Assembly (NCBI GenBank): GCA_020746835.1
Contig: JAGPNK010000032.1
Location: 1 to 64,000 of the forward strand
Length of the DNA: 64,000 nt
Direction of reading: 5' to 3'
From: Stachybotrys elegans
Taxonomy: Eukaryota; Ascomycota; Sordariomycetes; Hypocreales; Stachybotryaceae
This document shows positions 31,476-43,548 of the stretch, in pieces; positions within the stretch are counted from its first letter, which is position 1, and every line of letters starts with the position of its first letter. The notes below the pieces were generated by a model that ran no database searches, was not told where the DNA came from, and saw nothing but the letters and a program-made list of their open reading frames with translations. The position numbers were made by a program, and so were the translations under genes.

Positions 31476-32893
31476 TTACTGCAGCGAATTGTTGTTGTTT
31501 CCAATGAGGTCTGGTGAGTTTCGGAGGTTGCCTCTTACACCTCTGGTGGCAGTAAGGGTAAGGAAGTTGGTAACGCCAGATACGCCAGTCACACCATGAA
31601 CAGAGAAGGCGTACAAGACCAAACCAGCCACATGGGGAGATGCCATGCTGGTTCCTGACAGGGTAGCAGTTGCAGTGTTGCTGCTGATACCCACGGACAG
31701 AACAGACACACCGGGAGCGAAGATGTCCAGGACGCTGCCATAGTTGGAGAAGGATGCAATCGTCCAGGTGCTGTCGATAGCACCGACAGTGATGGCAGAG
31801 GCTGCTGATGCTGGAGATGTGTTGGCCGCATCAACGGCACTGTTACCAGCGGCAACCACGCTTACAACACCTCTGGAGGAAGCGGTGTTAACCGCACTAT
31901 TAAAAGCCGAAGAGAAGCCACCACCCAAAGAGAGATTGATGACGGCAGCATTGACGCGGCCCCTGGAAACAATGTCGTTGGCTGCCCAGTTAAAGCCACT
32001 AATAATGATAGACGTCGTGGCCGAAGAACCCTGGAAGACCTTGACGGCAAGAAGATTGGCGCGTTTGGCCACACCATAGGTTGCACCACCAATAGTTCCA
32101 GCAACATGTGAGCCGTGTCCCTGATTTAAGTCAGCTTTGCATTATTCGTGTGGTTCAGACTATTCGACTCACGTTGGTGTCGGCGTTGTCCCCGCTGTAT
32201 CCAGTCCAAACGGCGCTGGCACGGCTGCCAAACTCATTGTGAGTGGTGCGAATTCCAGTGTCCACGACGTAAGCGTAGGTGTCAGTGCCTTTGAAAAACA
32301 TTAGAAAGTAGTTCGGCAAACTAAAGAGGTCAATTTCGGTGAGGAGGACATACCGGCAATCGTGTCATAGATGTAGCTCGTGAAACCAGAGACACGGTGC
32401 GAGACAGTTCCCAAACCCCAGGTAGCGCTCGCCTGGGTGGTCTCTGCCCTTTTGCTGGGTTCCTCCGGCTCAGGAACTTCATCAATGATCCAGACGCGAT
32501 CAGGTTCGATTTCTTCAACCTGCCTATGTATTAGAGTAGAGCTACCTGGAGGAAAGTGTAGGGCAAGATGAGCCTTACATCTGGATTGGCACGAATCTCT
32601 TCGATTGTAGCGTCGTCGAATGTACCCGCGAACCCCTTAAAGGTGCCGTTGTACACCAATTCGACGCCATTCAGGCCGTCTCGCCTGTTGACACTCCGCT
32701 TGTGGATCTCATCAGCCCAGAAGGCCGCTTGGTCGACATCCACATCCGAGAGATCCTGCTTAAGAGTAATGATGTAGCTGCCTTCAATCACATCGCCAGA
32801 TTGGCCGAAGGATTGGACTGGGGCACCAGAAACGGTGAAGGCAAGGGTTGCCGTGGCTAAGAACAGACTTGCGATGGGAAGCATGATGTCCAA
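31476..32893 (-). CDS. Secreted subtilisin-like serine protease (proteinase K type)
   Basis: Four exons: 32893-32579, 32519-32354, 32288-32173, 32120-31476. The introns are 59, 65 and 52 bp with consistent phases, giving 413 aa. It has an N-terminal signal peptide, an inhibitor-I9-like propeptide (residues about 35-105) and an S8 catalytic domain. The triad is Asp170 in YVVDTGIR, His201 in GHGSHVAGT and Ser357 in LSGTSMASPHVAG; the oxyanion Asn is at about 292 in AAGNS. The length matches fungal alkaline proteases. The product is expected to be exported, self-processed and used to degrade extracellular protein. A second ATG three codons in is an equally possible start. No break or missing residue is seen, so the enzyme should be active. 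No cluster relationship with neighbours is apparent. Confidence 0.92.
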
Positions 32894-33784
32894 CGAGATG
32901 AGATGATGAATGAAGAGTGATAGATCTCAGGATGATGCTGGGCTTGCTGGAATACGAACATACTCAATTTGAGTGCCCGTTGGAGTATTTATACATAATA
33001 CTACAATCACACAACACAACTTTTGGTGATATGAGATTTCATACCAAACAAATAACACCTTTAATGCAGAATAAGGCGAACATGATTGTGCGATGGCTTA
33101 TCAATATAACGCAAACATTGATGTTTTCCAGCTTCCTGTTCAAGGAGGCGCGTGGACGGTTTACCATTCACCCTCCATCATGAGGGTGGGGAACACATCT
33201 AATCAGGAAAGTGAAAAATCATGTCGCCATGGATACAGCCATGAGGTGATGGAAATGGTGCGTAGCGGCAGGCCTACTGTCTGCTAAAATCTCCTTGGCT
33301 AGCTACATTTTAGGTGCTCCGTCTAAGGCCAAGAAATACTCAAGGCAGGAGATATTTGGGATTCCTTACTGCCTGATAGGTATCGCATCGGGGCATATGT
33401 ATCGAATCCCTTGGCAAAGCCCCAATGAGGGATAGTCCCTGCAAGATCTGGAATGCCCTGCAGCTATGACCCAAGTATCATTTCCAAAAGTGTATGCTGC
33501 AATATACAGCAGGGAGTCCACTGATACATCCCTCGCATCCTTCCCAGTGACAATGCATAGCTCGCTCTCATAGACTGCTTGTCCATGCTGTGTAAATCAG
33601 CATCACATCGCCATGATTCATGACTATGGTGTGCGATCTGAAAAATAAAACTGAGAACAAGGATGGCCTGGGGCCTCCTTCCTTGAATGTCATGATTATC
33701 ACTAGCTATAAGCTGATTTGGGGAGGAACTTACCATGGGTCCGGTTGGTAGACTGCGATGTGAGTAGTAGGAAACAGGTGATGT
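32894..33784. promoter_or_regulatory. Intergenic region upstream of the protease
   Basis: About 890 bp with no gene. It presumably contains the protease promoter, but no TATA box or known regulator site could be assigned with confidence. Confidence 0.35.
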
Positions 33785-34020
33785 AGGCTATGGAAGCGGC
33801 TTCTGTTGAAGCTATTGTCCGGGGTGTTTTCAACTTTGATGTGTTATATCAGGATATCTCTTTTGACAAGGTCACCGAGGACATGTTTCACAAAGGTAAG
33901 GTATTGCGGCCAAGGTTGTGGGTAACAAGAATCTTCACGAGGCTACAGCGTCGCTGCCGCTGGACTTCGTCATGACGTCCTCCTTGGGTACTGTCTACGC
34001 TTTCCCCACACAAAGCGTCA
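33785..34020 (+). pseudogene. Polyketide synthase ketoreductase-domain fragment
   Basis: The plus strand encodes the end of a ketoreductase domain of the highly reducing PKS / hybrid type: GVFNFDVLYQDISFDKVTED, then, in another frame, AAKVVGNKNLHEATASLPLD and FVMTSSLGTVYAFPTQS, which contain the conserved K and SS positions of the short-chain-dehydrogenase core. A 5-bp extra copy (GGTAA at about 33895) shifts the frame between the two parts. The similarity stops at about 34015, where a dispersed repeat begins. No other PKS domain is present, so this is a truncated, frameshifted relic. Confidence 0.7.
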
Positions 34021-34300
34021 ACATGTGGGATTTCCCATTCGTGTGCCCCAATGGGATACAGACCAGTGACCTCGAGGAGGCCCCCTCTGACGATAAAGAC
34101 GATATCAGATCAATAGATAACAATTGGTTAGAATGATGTTTATGATGATGCAGATGCAGCACCGAAACGGTTTGTCTACAGGAGGAACCATGTGGGATTG
34201 GATCGTGTGGCCAACAAGATATAGACCAGCGACCTTGAGGGGGCCCTCTATGGCGAGATGGACGATACCAAATCAATGTATAGCGATCAATATATGACGC
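34015..34300 (-). repeat. Dispersed repeat family 3, two adjacent copies
   Basis: 34015-34140 and 34170-34290 are diverged copies of one sequence in the same orientation. A third copy lies inverted at 52072-52180. Shared core on the minus strand: CTGTATCCCATTGGGGCA. The first copy abuts the broken PKS fragment. Confidence 0.7.
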
Positions 34301-34735
34301 CGGAAACCTGAGCAATGCATCTTCGATTCCAACCCACCCTCGGCGGACCAACTGCCACCTTCTCTGTCTTGGGCGATGCCCGTCCAAGCTCCGACGGGAG
34401 ATCTTCATGCGCGGTGTGGGCTCCATGACCAGCAAACCCAAACCTACCACCCACAACTGACAGATGCCTGGACACACATGTATGAGCGGGACATGCACTG
34501 CACAGCAACCCACTCCAGACCCCCCGCGCAGGGCTTACTTAGACGTTTGGCTACTGTGATAACAGTAGGTCTAATACGATGGCCTTGCTCAAGACGATCG
34601 TGAGTTATCCCCTAGCAACCATAGAATGCTTTGAGTACCGGCGATACGAGTATTGCAGACATTGACGAGGTTTCTACCAGTGGGGTTCAGGCGACGGCAG
34701 TACATATAGTGCTGAGAAAGTCATCTCGCCTACAA
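34301..34735. other. Intergenic region, no gene seen
   Basis: Normal composition with no recognisable motif. The missing DNA-binding N-terminus of the downstream regulator relic is not found here. Confidence 0.4.
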
Positions 34736-36190
34736 CAACAGCCATCTACAAGTCAGTTAGTCAGGATATCGGGCGGATGCCCACATAGTCAATACTCGAC
34801 TTCCTCGTGCAATACTTTGTTGTCGAAGTCAACTGGTATGATGTCAATGCCGTCAAGTTGGTCTCCTATTCCACAATCTGACACTAGATATTCCGCAGGA
34901 TGCAGGAAATCGTGCCTGCTCCCAGGCCCTTGTCTCACTATCGAGAGTGGTAGGTCAAGGACAAGCCGCTTTCAGTCGTCGATGTCGAGTTCGCCGCTCT
35001 CATCCTCAGGGTGTGCTCATACTCTGCAGAGTTCTTGCGTTCACCATCTCACACTATCGACAGTATAAGTGGGATGCCTATTTCTGAGATTCGCAGCACC
35101 TGCAGCGAAGCAGGCGATCGTCTCGCGAATGCATGCCTCAGACTTGATTGGAAGGGATCATTGGTCCGCGTTCAGCACAGTATTTTTGCCGCACTTACGT
35201 TCTCCTGCAACGGGAGAACCGATAAATTCTGGGGATGCATCTCGTATGCGTCCCAAGCAGCCTAGAAGGTTGGTCTCATTCACGCCAACGGTGGGAGGCC
35301 CGAGGAGGAAAATCACACGGAACTGGAAAGTGAGATGAGATCCAGAAATTTCTCTGGTCTCTACATCCTGGACAGGTTCGTCATCTCCAGGGCTCGTCTT
35401 CGATGATCCCTCTAACTTTGTCCCTTGCAATAGTGATCTATCGAGGAAGTTGGACCGTGTACCATTTCCCCCAGACACTTCGGCGAACGAAAGCTTATGG
35501 CAACTACCTTTACTCGATGGTAGTAGTGGAATAATCGCAGACCCGAGTGGCCCTGAAGTTTTCACAGCGCGGCTCATGTATTTAGGTAGGTTTTGGGGGA
35601 CAGTTGGTCGACGAGAAAAGGGCATATACGACCCGACCCGGGGAGAACAACATTATGGAAATTTCTGTTCTGAATATTTCCCCAAGGTGCCTCGAATTTT
35701 GGCACTGGATCCAGAAACAAGCTGGGACACATACAGGCCCAAGCTTGAGATGCAAGACAAGTCTTGCTGCAAGAACAGAGGGGAAAGCCCGCCCTAGCAG
35801 CCATCAAGGAGCTCGAGGCGATATCTTTATTGCATTCGATGCTAGGTAGCGCCCACACGCGATTCTGTGCCATAATCCTCAATACCTTTGAGGCAGCGGT
35901 CGTACTGTTATATCTATATGCAAACGGGCACCTGCCACAAGAACAGACTAACGATACGGTTGACCTACTTGGTGTTGCGTCTTGCAAACCCTGTTGTCAG
36001 GGGGGACTTCAAGCAGCAGAATCAGCTCTACGACGACTGGAAATTCTCGCGCAGATCAGCGAGATGGCTACCACAGGGGGCCGAGTCGTCGCCCAGCTAC
36101 TTGATTGGGTGACTACAGATGGGAAGTCCTCCGACGAAGCCCATTCAGTTTTACTACTAGCTCATCTTGACCCAGCTCGTTGTTGACTCT
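34736..36190 (+). pseudogene. Fungal-specific transcription factor relic (middle homology region)
   Basis: Segments in changing frames together resemble the fungal_trans domain of Zn2Cys6 regulators: ILDFLVQYFVVEVNWYDVNA (about 34790-34850), VDVEFAALILRVCSYSAEFL (about 34980-35040), IRSTCSEAGDRLANACLRLD and the following VRVQHSIFAAL..RTDKFWG (35085-35240), DRVPFPPDTSANESL (from 35450), LGRFWGTVGRR, and ALAAIKELEAI..LHSMLGSAHTRF (35790-35880) to VVAQLLDWV (about 36110). An in-frame TAG sits in MPT-stop-SILDFL. Some frame changes could be introns, but the zinc cluster is absent. I read it as a 5'-truncated, decayed regulator, possibly of the cluster that supplied the PKS fragment next to it. 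Confidence 0.65.
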
Positions 36191-36519
36191 GCTATGCCTT
36201 GATGAGGGCTCTTTGGGACAATTAACACTGTCAGGGCTGTTGAGCCAGCCGTGGGTGGCTAAACTGCTGTCGAACACATCCAACGACCGACTTTTCGGGC
36301 AATTCATGGAGTTGAACGTGTCAATCAATGATGGCGGAGAGTTGGTTCCGAGGAAATTTCTTTTTACCTATAATATAATTAAAATCCAGTCCTGAGCATA
36401 CTGTCCACACCTTCTGGTTCTATATTTTCACAGTCTGAACACCCGAATTGTGCTGGCTCCTCCATCTAGCAGTACAGTGTGTTAGAGGAAGAGCACATTA
36501 TCGGCCGATATAGCTACTA

Positions 36520-36695
36520 CCTGTGGCTCGGTTACTATGCAAGTCGACTACCCTGCACACCTAACAATGGCTTGGCTGATATTTCTCTCTACTGTTTACG
36601 ACTGCATTGATTGCCAGAGCCCTAGGCACTTTCCCACTGTTTATTTGCTCTCACTGCTTTCACCTCGGACTATACACTCTTTTCATCTTTACAAA
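36520..36695 (+). repeat. Diverged, non-RIPped fragment of the family-1 element
   Basis: Aligns with 5335-5515 of copy C: CCTGTGGCTCGG, GTCGACTACCCTGCA, ATTTCTCTCTACTGTTTA, GAGCCCTAGGCACT, ending TACACTCTTTTC. Unlike the copies in the AT blocks it keeps normal GC. No clear target duplication remains. Confidence 0.7.
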
Positions 36696-37397
36696 ATATG
36701 CTTCTGGAGATAGGATATAATAATTGAGAAGTAGCTCTTATTATTATTCACCAGTAATAAAAGCCTGCTTGTCTTTCTTCTCGTTTTGTCTCGACAATAG
36801 AGGTACGTTTGGTATCCCTTGTGCCAATAGACAATAGTCTAGATTGATAAGGTGCGTGTAGTGAGGCAAAAACAACTCGTGGAATCGCGCATTGGCAAGA
36901 TCTAGAAAACAATAAGGCAGCGACAGAGCGGCAGTGGAAGTGACAGCAAAAGCAATCACTGTGATGGATGGGCGGCTGGGGCAAGACTGGCTCATTTCTA
37001 CGAAGTACCGCCTGGAACAAATGATAGGAGAGGGCTAATTTTAGTAACGCTTTGCGCAGGTTAAGATTGGACCCCCTGTATCTACCAAGTTTAACAAGCT
37101 ACCTACCTTAGTCCTAAATCAGAAGGAGCAAGTCTTGGCAGTCACAGTGATAAGATCTATGATTGGCGCGCTTGAATCAGACTGCATCTGTCAATTCGAC
37201 GGGGGCGAATTTATAAGCCCAGGTGTGAAGGCGTCAACACAGAGACTTCCTTTCCACCTCAATGACAGTGCTTCTATCTGTATCCTCCTACTTGTACCCA
37301 AGCAGCCAAAAGCCGACACATCATCTCCCCGTCCTAAAAGGGCAACCACCGACATAACCATAGAAGTGGAGGCTGCTAGTGCTTCAGCCTAGGCATT
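36696..37397. other. Intergenic region, no gene supported
   Basis: Short frames only. The 85-codon plus frame at 37135-37392 has no recognisable motif and no clear link to the next gene. Confidence 0.4.
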
Positions 37398-38313
37398 ATG
37401 CAGTTCATTATTACAAATGATCCTACCAAGCGAGCAGCAAAGGGAGAAATCTTTAGAGTCCACGTTCACGCCGCTCGTGTGACGCATGCCAGGGCCCGAC
37501 AGATCCAGATGAGGAATTACCAGGCGCAGAAGAAAGTTGCGGTCCTATCAGAAGACAAAGAGACGAACGCCGGGAAAGAACCAATGCCCGATCCTATCAA
37601 CGCTCTCTCGGAGCACAGGAGAGATCCTTTCAATATTCTGTCAAAGCGGCTGTCGCCAATAGAGCAGTATCTTTTCGATCATTGTGAGACCCCGTTGTCC
37701 ACCATGTTTGGCAGCATGGTGACCCAATTAGTAGCTGCTGATAATAATTTTCAGATATCACTGTCGTTTTGCCCTATGTAAAGGCTCACGGCAGGAGGGT
37801 TACACATGAGGCCCGTTCCGACTTACCATTTATGGATACCCCATGGGTTCGCTTGGCCGTGGTAGATGCTGACATGATGCAAGCTCTCCTTTTTACATCA
37901 TGTCGGCATCTGGCTGGGGAACTGGATCCCTGCCGTAACACTAATTCCCTGTTGGCGAACTATATGCAAATGGGTGCAGAATACAAACTAAGTTGTGTTC
38001 GAAGTGTTAGGCAGTCGATATCCAAAAATATGATAACCGACGCAATGTTGACACTGATCTTGGTATTGGCTTTGGACGAAGTAAGTCAAGCTATCTTAGC
38101 CCCCCATTGTGCCACTGTTAAACATTGTGCTAGATTCGCCTTCAAGACTACGCCACTGCGCAGAAGCATGTGTCCGGATTCGCGAAGGCGGTTGAGCTTT
38201 TTGGAGGTCCCAAGGCCATTAATCTTCGCGCCATGCTTGGTCTTATTATGGAGAGCCTTAGAGCCTGCCAGTGCCAAGTGCTCATTGCCCAGACTACAGC
38301 TGCAATGGAGTAA
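37398..38313 (+). CDS. Fungal transcription-factor-domain protein without zinc cluster
   Basis: Three-exon model: 37398-37683, 37755-38080, 38134-38313. The introns are 71 bp (GTGAGA..TTTTCAG, phase 1) and 53 bp (GTAAGT..GCTAG, phase 0), giving 263 aa. It starts with MQFIITNDPTKRAAKGEIFR, a form common in proteins with the fungal-specific transcription factor domain that lack a Zn2Cys6 motif. It then has DPFNILSKRLSPIEQYLFDHY, LLFTSCRHLAGEL, and a last exon ending in HVSGFAKAVELFGGPKAI and ESLRACQCQVLIAQT. The protein is short for the family and the stop may be premature, because similar proteins usually continue beyond this point. Nuclear regulatory role inferred; targets unknown. Confidence 0.6.
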
Positions 38314-39098
38314 GGGAAGTTAAGGATGCCAATCTGCGAGACAAGATGATTAGTCAGTTCGGCGGCAAGGTGCGATACATGCAACTACTACATAGGAACT
38401 ACCACAAATACCGCCATACGCCAAGTTCCCGAGGATGTTGTATTAAAAGACGTACTCAGCCACAGTGAGCCAAAAGCTGTAATTTTGGTTTGGAACGACT
38501 TGACAACACAGCAATCTATCTTTTTAGCTTGATACTAAAGCCACTCATTGTAGGTTCTTTAGGGTCATTGACGTGTTTCTGCATGATTTGACGTTTAAGT
38601 ATAATTTGTAATAAGATGGTCAAGATCTATAAAGGCTTTCTCTAATATGTATTGTGCAACATCTGATATCTTCTATCCTGACCAGCAGCCACTATATAAG
38701 CGCAATCCAAAACGCCCTGTAAACCACACCATCTAGAGGAACAATTCCGTGCTCCCAATGCTTTGACATAGTCGTTTCCGGATGTACCTGGTACTGCAGC
38801 CGTCGCATGTCTAATATTATCAGAGTCCCGATGGCCCCCCTTGTTACTTGCGACATCGACGTGGTCTGATAGAACTCACAGCACTAGATATAAAAAGCAA
38901 AGGTGCAGCCGTGTATGCCTTCGACTGCCCGGCTTGGCGTTTCCGATGTTCCGTTAAAATGTTATATGCGTTCGGGACATCAGCTTGCGCAAGCTGAACG
39001 GATCAGGGCGCAGTGAGGCCCGCCTTGTGTAAGTTGCGCTTAAGGTCCACTAATAAACTTGAGAATTCACTCTGTATAGGTGTAGGAACATGATCTAG
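38314..39098. other. Intergenic region, no gene seen
   Basis: 785 bp of normal composition between two genes; no motif recognised. Confidence 0.5.
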
Positions 39099-41422
39099 CT
39101 AGAAATAGAATGTATGCCGGGTAGAGTGGTCCGTCGGCCTGTCATGACCAGGTGCACTCAAGTCGGGAAGTGCGTGGACATACGCCGGCGGTAACCTAGA
39201 ATCATCATGATCCAGGGTGGGCAAGCGAACTGGGCATCCGAGCAGGAGCTGTGGCACTACAGGATCAGAGGGTTCCTGGGATAATGCGCGCGGCAGATCA
39301 TCAATACTATCCATGTTAGATGCATTGCTTCTCAGAGCCTCTACCAGCACTTCGAGAATATCCAGTGCCCAGTGAAGCCCAGCTTTCAAGCAGGACGAGA
39401 ATACGTGTGCGAGCTTGCCATGCTCTGGCACTGGTATTTGCTCACAGAGGGCACGAAGAAGCGCCAGGTCGGCCCGAGCATCTATGCTCACTTCTCCCGT
39501 TTCGAATATGCCAGATATGTGATAGGACGCAAGGTCGAAAAAGGCAACCAGGGGGTAGTTTCGGATTATATTGGAGAGTAGGGCTAGCCGTTGTGTCGTG
39601 AGGGGCGGTGTGGACACAGTGACAACTACTTCCAGACTTTTTCGCGCAAGCTCTCGCATCTTCGCTTGACCGTTCTCATCGTTACGGTTGCAGCGGAGGA
39701 CAAGAACCTGCGAGACGAGAAACCCGTATGCCAGTTCTATCTTGGTGGGATCCAGACCCTCTCCATTGCTGCCTTGCGAAACAGGTAGTGATTTGACATA
39801 CTTTTGATAGTAGTCATCTAGGGAGCCGCTCAGCTGGTACACCAAGCCGGCGCGTGTCTCTGTGCTTGCCCATGCTGCTCTCGGTGTATAAAGCTTCAGA
39901 TAAATGTCTTCCCAGATGTTTGTCAGCCTGGTGAAAGGATCGCTAAACATGGGAAAATCCGAATCGAACATGTGGAGATCGCACGGTAGACCAGTCATAA
40001 AAACACGCTGTTTATCCATGGAATAGAGGATTTGAAAGAGGCGCTGCCGAGCACTTATTCCCGATTGTCCAGGCTCGCTGTTTTCCGCTCCAATCGGGCC
40101 TCCAGAACGGTGAAGACCGAGTGTGAGGCATGTTCGACAAGCTGCGTGACATATTCTCTGGGCCGTTGCGTGGCTGTAGAACTCTTGGGCCACGAGTACC
40201 TGGGCTGGTGGTTAGAGTACATCAAGGGGACTGCCTAGGTTAAAGGGAGATTCGCAGTCTGCAGTTACATACCAGAGTCATGAGGGCCTGGATGCTGACC
40301 AGATTAGGTACCATCAAGGTATTGAGGTCCCTAATGGCCCGGTCACAGTTTCTCAGCAACGAAGGCAGAGTCTCTTCATTTATGCCGTAGTTGCTGTACT
40401 CAGCCTGGGCTGCCTGCATCTCCAACCCAAGCTCGAGGAGAATAACATTATTAATGATGAGCGACCAGGCCTTGGTGTCTTGAGCATTCTCATCTTGGGT
40501 GTAGTGGGATTTGACGGCGTCACGCAATTCGGCTTGGCCGAAGATGGGGGTGCGCGAGTTAATATTATCCAAGTAGCCATCTATAAAGAGCTGACACAGG
40601 ATGGCTGGTGGCGTGGCTATAGAATTCGTGTCGCTGGCAACAGAGGGCTCCAGACACTCAGACATGAAGGGGAAGTCGTTGAACCTTTCACGCAGTGCAG
40701 TTTCGACATGCGAGGACTGTAGAGCGCGAGGCACAATAGCGATGTCTCCGCCTGTACTATGCTGATAGGACCGAAACACATAGCTTGAAACCTGGCGCAG
40801 CAACGCTTCGGCCATGGCTGGGACTGATGGATAGCCATAGATAGGGTTGCCGCCCCCGTCAGGCCCTAACGTCCCGTAGAAGGAGATTTCAGACGTGAAG
40901 GGCTCAGGAACACTTGGCTGATCCAAGACACTCCCAGGCGCAGGAAGCGACATTGGATGGTCGATGGAAGAAGTCTGCGGATCAGAGTTGTGATGATCGC
41001 AGCTCGGCCGGGTTGCTATTTGTTGAACCAAGCTGGTGAGCGTGGCGAGCGTGGTATCAACCTGGTCCAATCTCTTGAGGACGAGGGAGAAGTCATCGCG
41101 CCTGATTCACATTAGCTCACTGGTCACGCGGCATCCATGTCACGCACAATTGCTTTGTGTGGTTGACACGCTTGTGCATGTATGAGGTTGAACACTCGAT
41201 GCCTGATTTGTGACAATTGGAGCAACCAGAGGGCAGTCGGTCGCAGCGGACTTTTCGGACCCGGCACTGGTCACAGGCGGCAGCAAGGGGCGGGCCGTCG
41301 TTGTTGGTGCGATCACGCTTCCGCTTCCCACTCACGGCATCCTGGGCAGACGCCGAGTCGCTGTCGTGGTGCGAGACTCCTTCACCTTGATGCAGCGGAG
41401 ATTGAGGCGCTGAGGTAGCCAT
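39099..41422 (-). CDS. Zn2Cys6 transcription factor
   Basis: Three exons: 41422-41148, 41101-40273, 40199-39099. The introns are 46 bp (GTGCGT..TCAG) and 73 bp (GTATGT..CCAG), giving 734 aa. The binuclear zinc cluster is complete: Cys50, 53, 60, 67, 70 and 77 in the CX2CX6CX6CX2CX6C arrangement, preceded by a basic GKRKRDR stretch that could serve as nuclear localisation signal. A short coiled linker (about 95-110) and a long fungal_trans-type region follow. The ATG at 41422 gives a typical short hydrophilic N-terminus; an upstream in-frame ATG at 41500 is less likely. It is divergently transcribed from an MDR reductase with a P450 beyond it, the usual position of a pathway-specific activator. 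DNA binding and activation of those two genes are inference. Confidence 0.9.
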
Positions 41423-41958
41423 GGATGAATGTAACTGACAATATGGCTTGGCCTGATAAATGCAGAGGAGATGCAAGTGAACCGTTTCTTCTGGATACAC
41501 GGCGATGGTCCGTTGGTCACTGAGACATACAAAACTAATCGGACTTTAAAGGGAAAACGACACTCAAAAGATGGACAGATTATCCGCCGACCCTGTAGGC
41601 TTGGGAGACTCGGACGCCGGCACCCGAGAATCCTCCCAGCGCCTTTGTCAGCAGCGCAAAGAGAGAGGACGGAGTGGAGTTGGGCCGTCGGTCGGCTCAG
41701 ATCATGTCCGTCAATTCTACCCGGAACCAGGATTGGCATAAGGGACGCCCTCCTAGTGGACAGATTCCCAGCGCCACGGATGATTTGAGACAATATGTCT
41801 GCCCCAGGAATTACTCAGCTGTAAGAGGACGGAATTGATAAAAGGACGGGTTCGTCAGCTTGTTCTGCGCTCGCCAGCATCTCTCAAGCTCACATCTCGA
41901 CACTCACTATCTATCTTGACAACTGGACACACCCTCCGAAAACTCTCAATCCAATACG
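41423..41958. promoter_or_regulatory. Shared divergent promoter region
   Basis: 536 bp between the start codons of the Zn2Cys6 regulator (minus) and the MDR reductase (plus). It should drive both genes. CGG triplets occur (for example ATCGGAC near 41540 and TCGGACGCCGG near 41610), which would suit a zinc-cluster regulator, but no single operator can be assigned. Confidence 0.45.
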
Positions 41959-42969
41959 ATGAGGGCCTGGACATTTACTCACGGCGGCTACCCCCAAGCC
42001 CTGCAGGAGTCGGATCTGCCTGTAGACAAGACTCCGCTCAAACCTACCGAGGTGCTGGTTCGCACCAAGGCCGCCTCGCTGAACCCTATCGATGCTCAGC
42101 TGATGGGCTACCCCCTGTTGGGATACCTGCCCGCTTCCGTCATGCCCCCCAACAAGGGTGTGGGCGAGGATTTCTCCGGCATCGTCGAGGAGGCCGGCGC
42201 CAAGTCGGGCTTCAAGCCTGGCGACGAAGTCTTCGGCATTGTCTACTTCTTCCCCACCGGTAGTCTCGCCGAGACCATCCGTGTAGATACCAACAGCCCG
42301 GGCAAGTCCATCGTCCTGCCCAAGCCGGTTGAGAGGACCTTTGAGGAGGCAGCCGCCATGCCTCTGGTGTGGCTGACCGCCCACACCACCATCTCCGCCG
42401 TTGAGTCCTACATGCGCCAGAGCAAGAAGCTGGTCGTGCTTGGCGGCAGCTCCAGCTCCGGCCAGTACGTAAGCTACATAGCCAAGCAACGCGGATGGAC
42501 GGTCCTGGCCACGTGCTCGGGCAGGAAGGCTGACTTTGCTCGCCGCATGGGCGCCGATGAGGTCGTCGACTACACGACATCCAACGTGCCCGCCAAGGTT
42601 AAGGAGTTCGGCCCCGACGCCATTATTGACTGCGTTGGCGGCGCAGACTGCGTAGGCCTGGCTAAGCGGTACGTGACCATTGTCGGCGACAAGGTCTCCA
42701 CCGACAGAGTAAGCATGGGTGGAAGATATACATACGCCTTCAACCCCCAGATGCTCTGGCGTGCCATCCTTGGAAGGCTCTACCTGGGACCCTCGTACAC
42801 CTGCATTAACCTCGAGTACAAGTACTCGTGGTTGAAGGAGAGTCTGACTGTACCCAAGGACAAGATCCACGTGGACAGTACTTTTGATTTCAGCCAGGTT
42901 CGGGAAGCATTCGAGAGGCTCAACACCGGGCGTGCACAGGGCAAGGTCATTATCCAGGTTGCGCTGTAG
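41959..42969 (+). CDS. MDR-family NAD(P)H-dependent reductase (quinone oxidoreductase / enoyl reductase-like)
   Basis: A single exon of 336 aa. The N-terminal GroES-like fold has LNPIDAQLMG and GEDFSGIVEEAG (69-80). The Rossmann domain has VVLGGSSSSGQYVSYIA (about 159-175) for the dinucleotide, then TVLATCSGRK and MGADEVVDY. The zinc ligands of true alcohol dehydrogenases are missing, so it belongs with the zinc-free quinone/enoyl reductases, which transfer hydride from NAD(P)H to an activated double bond. It is cytosolic, with no signal peptide. It lies 536 bp from the divergent regulator and 579 bp upstream of a P450 on the same strand, and the three form a plausible small biosynthetic group. 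Strong G/C third positions suggest good expression. Substrate unknown. Confidence 0.88.
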   Translation: MRAWTFTHGGYPQALQESDLPVDKTPLKPTEVLVRTKAASLNPIDAQLMGYPLLGYLPASVMPPNKGVGEDFSGIVEEAGAKSGFKPGDEVFGIVYFFPTGSLAETIRVDTNSPGKSIVLPKPVERTFEEAAAMPLVWLTAHTTISAVESYMRQSKKLVVLGGSSSSGQYVSYIAKQRGWTVLATCSGRKADFARRMGADEVVDYTTSNVPAKVKEFGPDAIIDCVGGADCVGLAKRYVTIVGDKVSTDRVSMGGRYTYAFNPQMLWRAILGRLYLGPSYTCINLEYKYSWLKESLTVPKDKIHVDSTFDFSQVREAFERLNTGRAQGKVIIQVAL

Positions 42970-43548
42970 GAGATCTCTGCTTTGTGGGCATTGATTTGTG
43001 GTCGGACTCAGAGGAAATCTACCAACTCGGGCCCCTGGCCCAATGGGCAAGGGTATAGATATGGTTTGGGGGCGGAAGCATGACCTATTCCGGCTGATTT
43101 ACTAAGAATCTCGCTGGTTGCCTACCAGCGACAGTGCTACGCCGTAATACGGCCCAGGTAGCAGATGTATTAGAGGAGGCCGGTGGTCATACAGAGACAA
43201 CGGTTACATGCTCATCACAACTTCGGGCCACAATTCACAGGGGTTTGAAAGGAATTCATACCAGGAGATATGCAGATGGTGAACCAGAACAGCAGGTCAT
43301 TTGCTTGGGCTGACTCACGTCCCGGCGACTTTCACATAGAAGGATGCAGACCCTGTAATCTCACATAATTAACAATCGCTTCGTGTGCCCGAATCATGAT
43401 AACTCCTTCATAGGTTGCCCAAGGCTTAAGCGAGGTAGATGCAGGGTGGTTGAGCACGAGCTATATATGCTTGGACGAGGATAAGCTCGTGAAGATTCAC
43501 TTTGTTGTCCAACCTTCCCCCAGTTGAACTTTAGGCTTATTCGACAAC
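42970..43548. promoter_or_regulatory. Intergenic region before the second P450
   Basis: 579 bp with no frame. It presumably holds the terminator of the reductase and the promoter of the P450; no specific site recognised. Confidence 0.35.
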
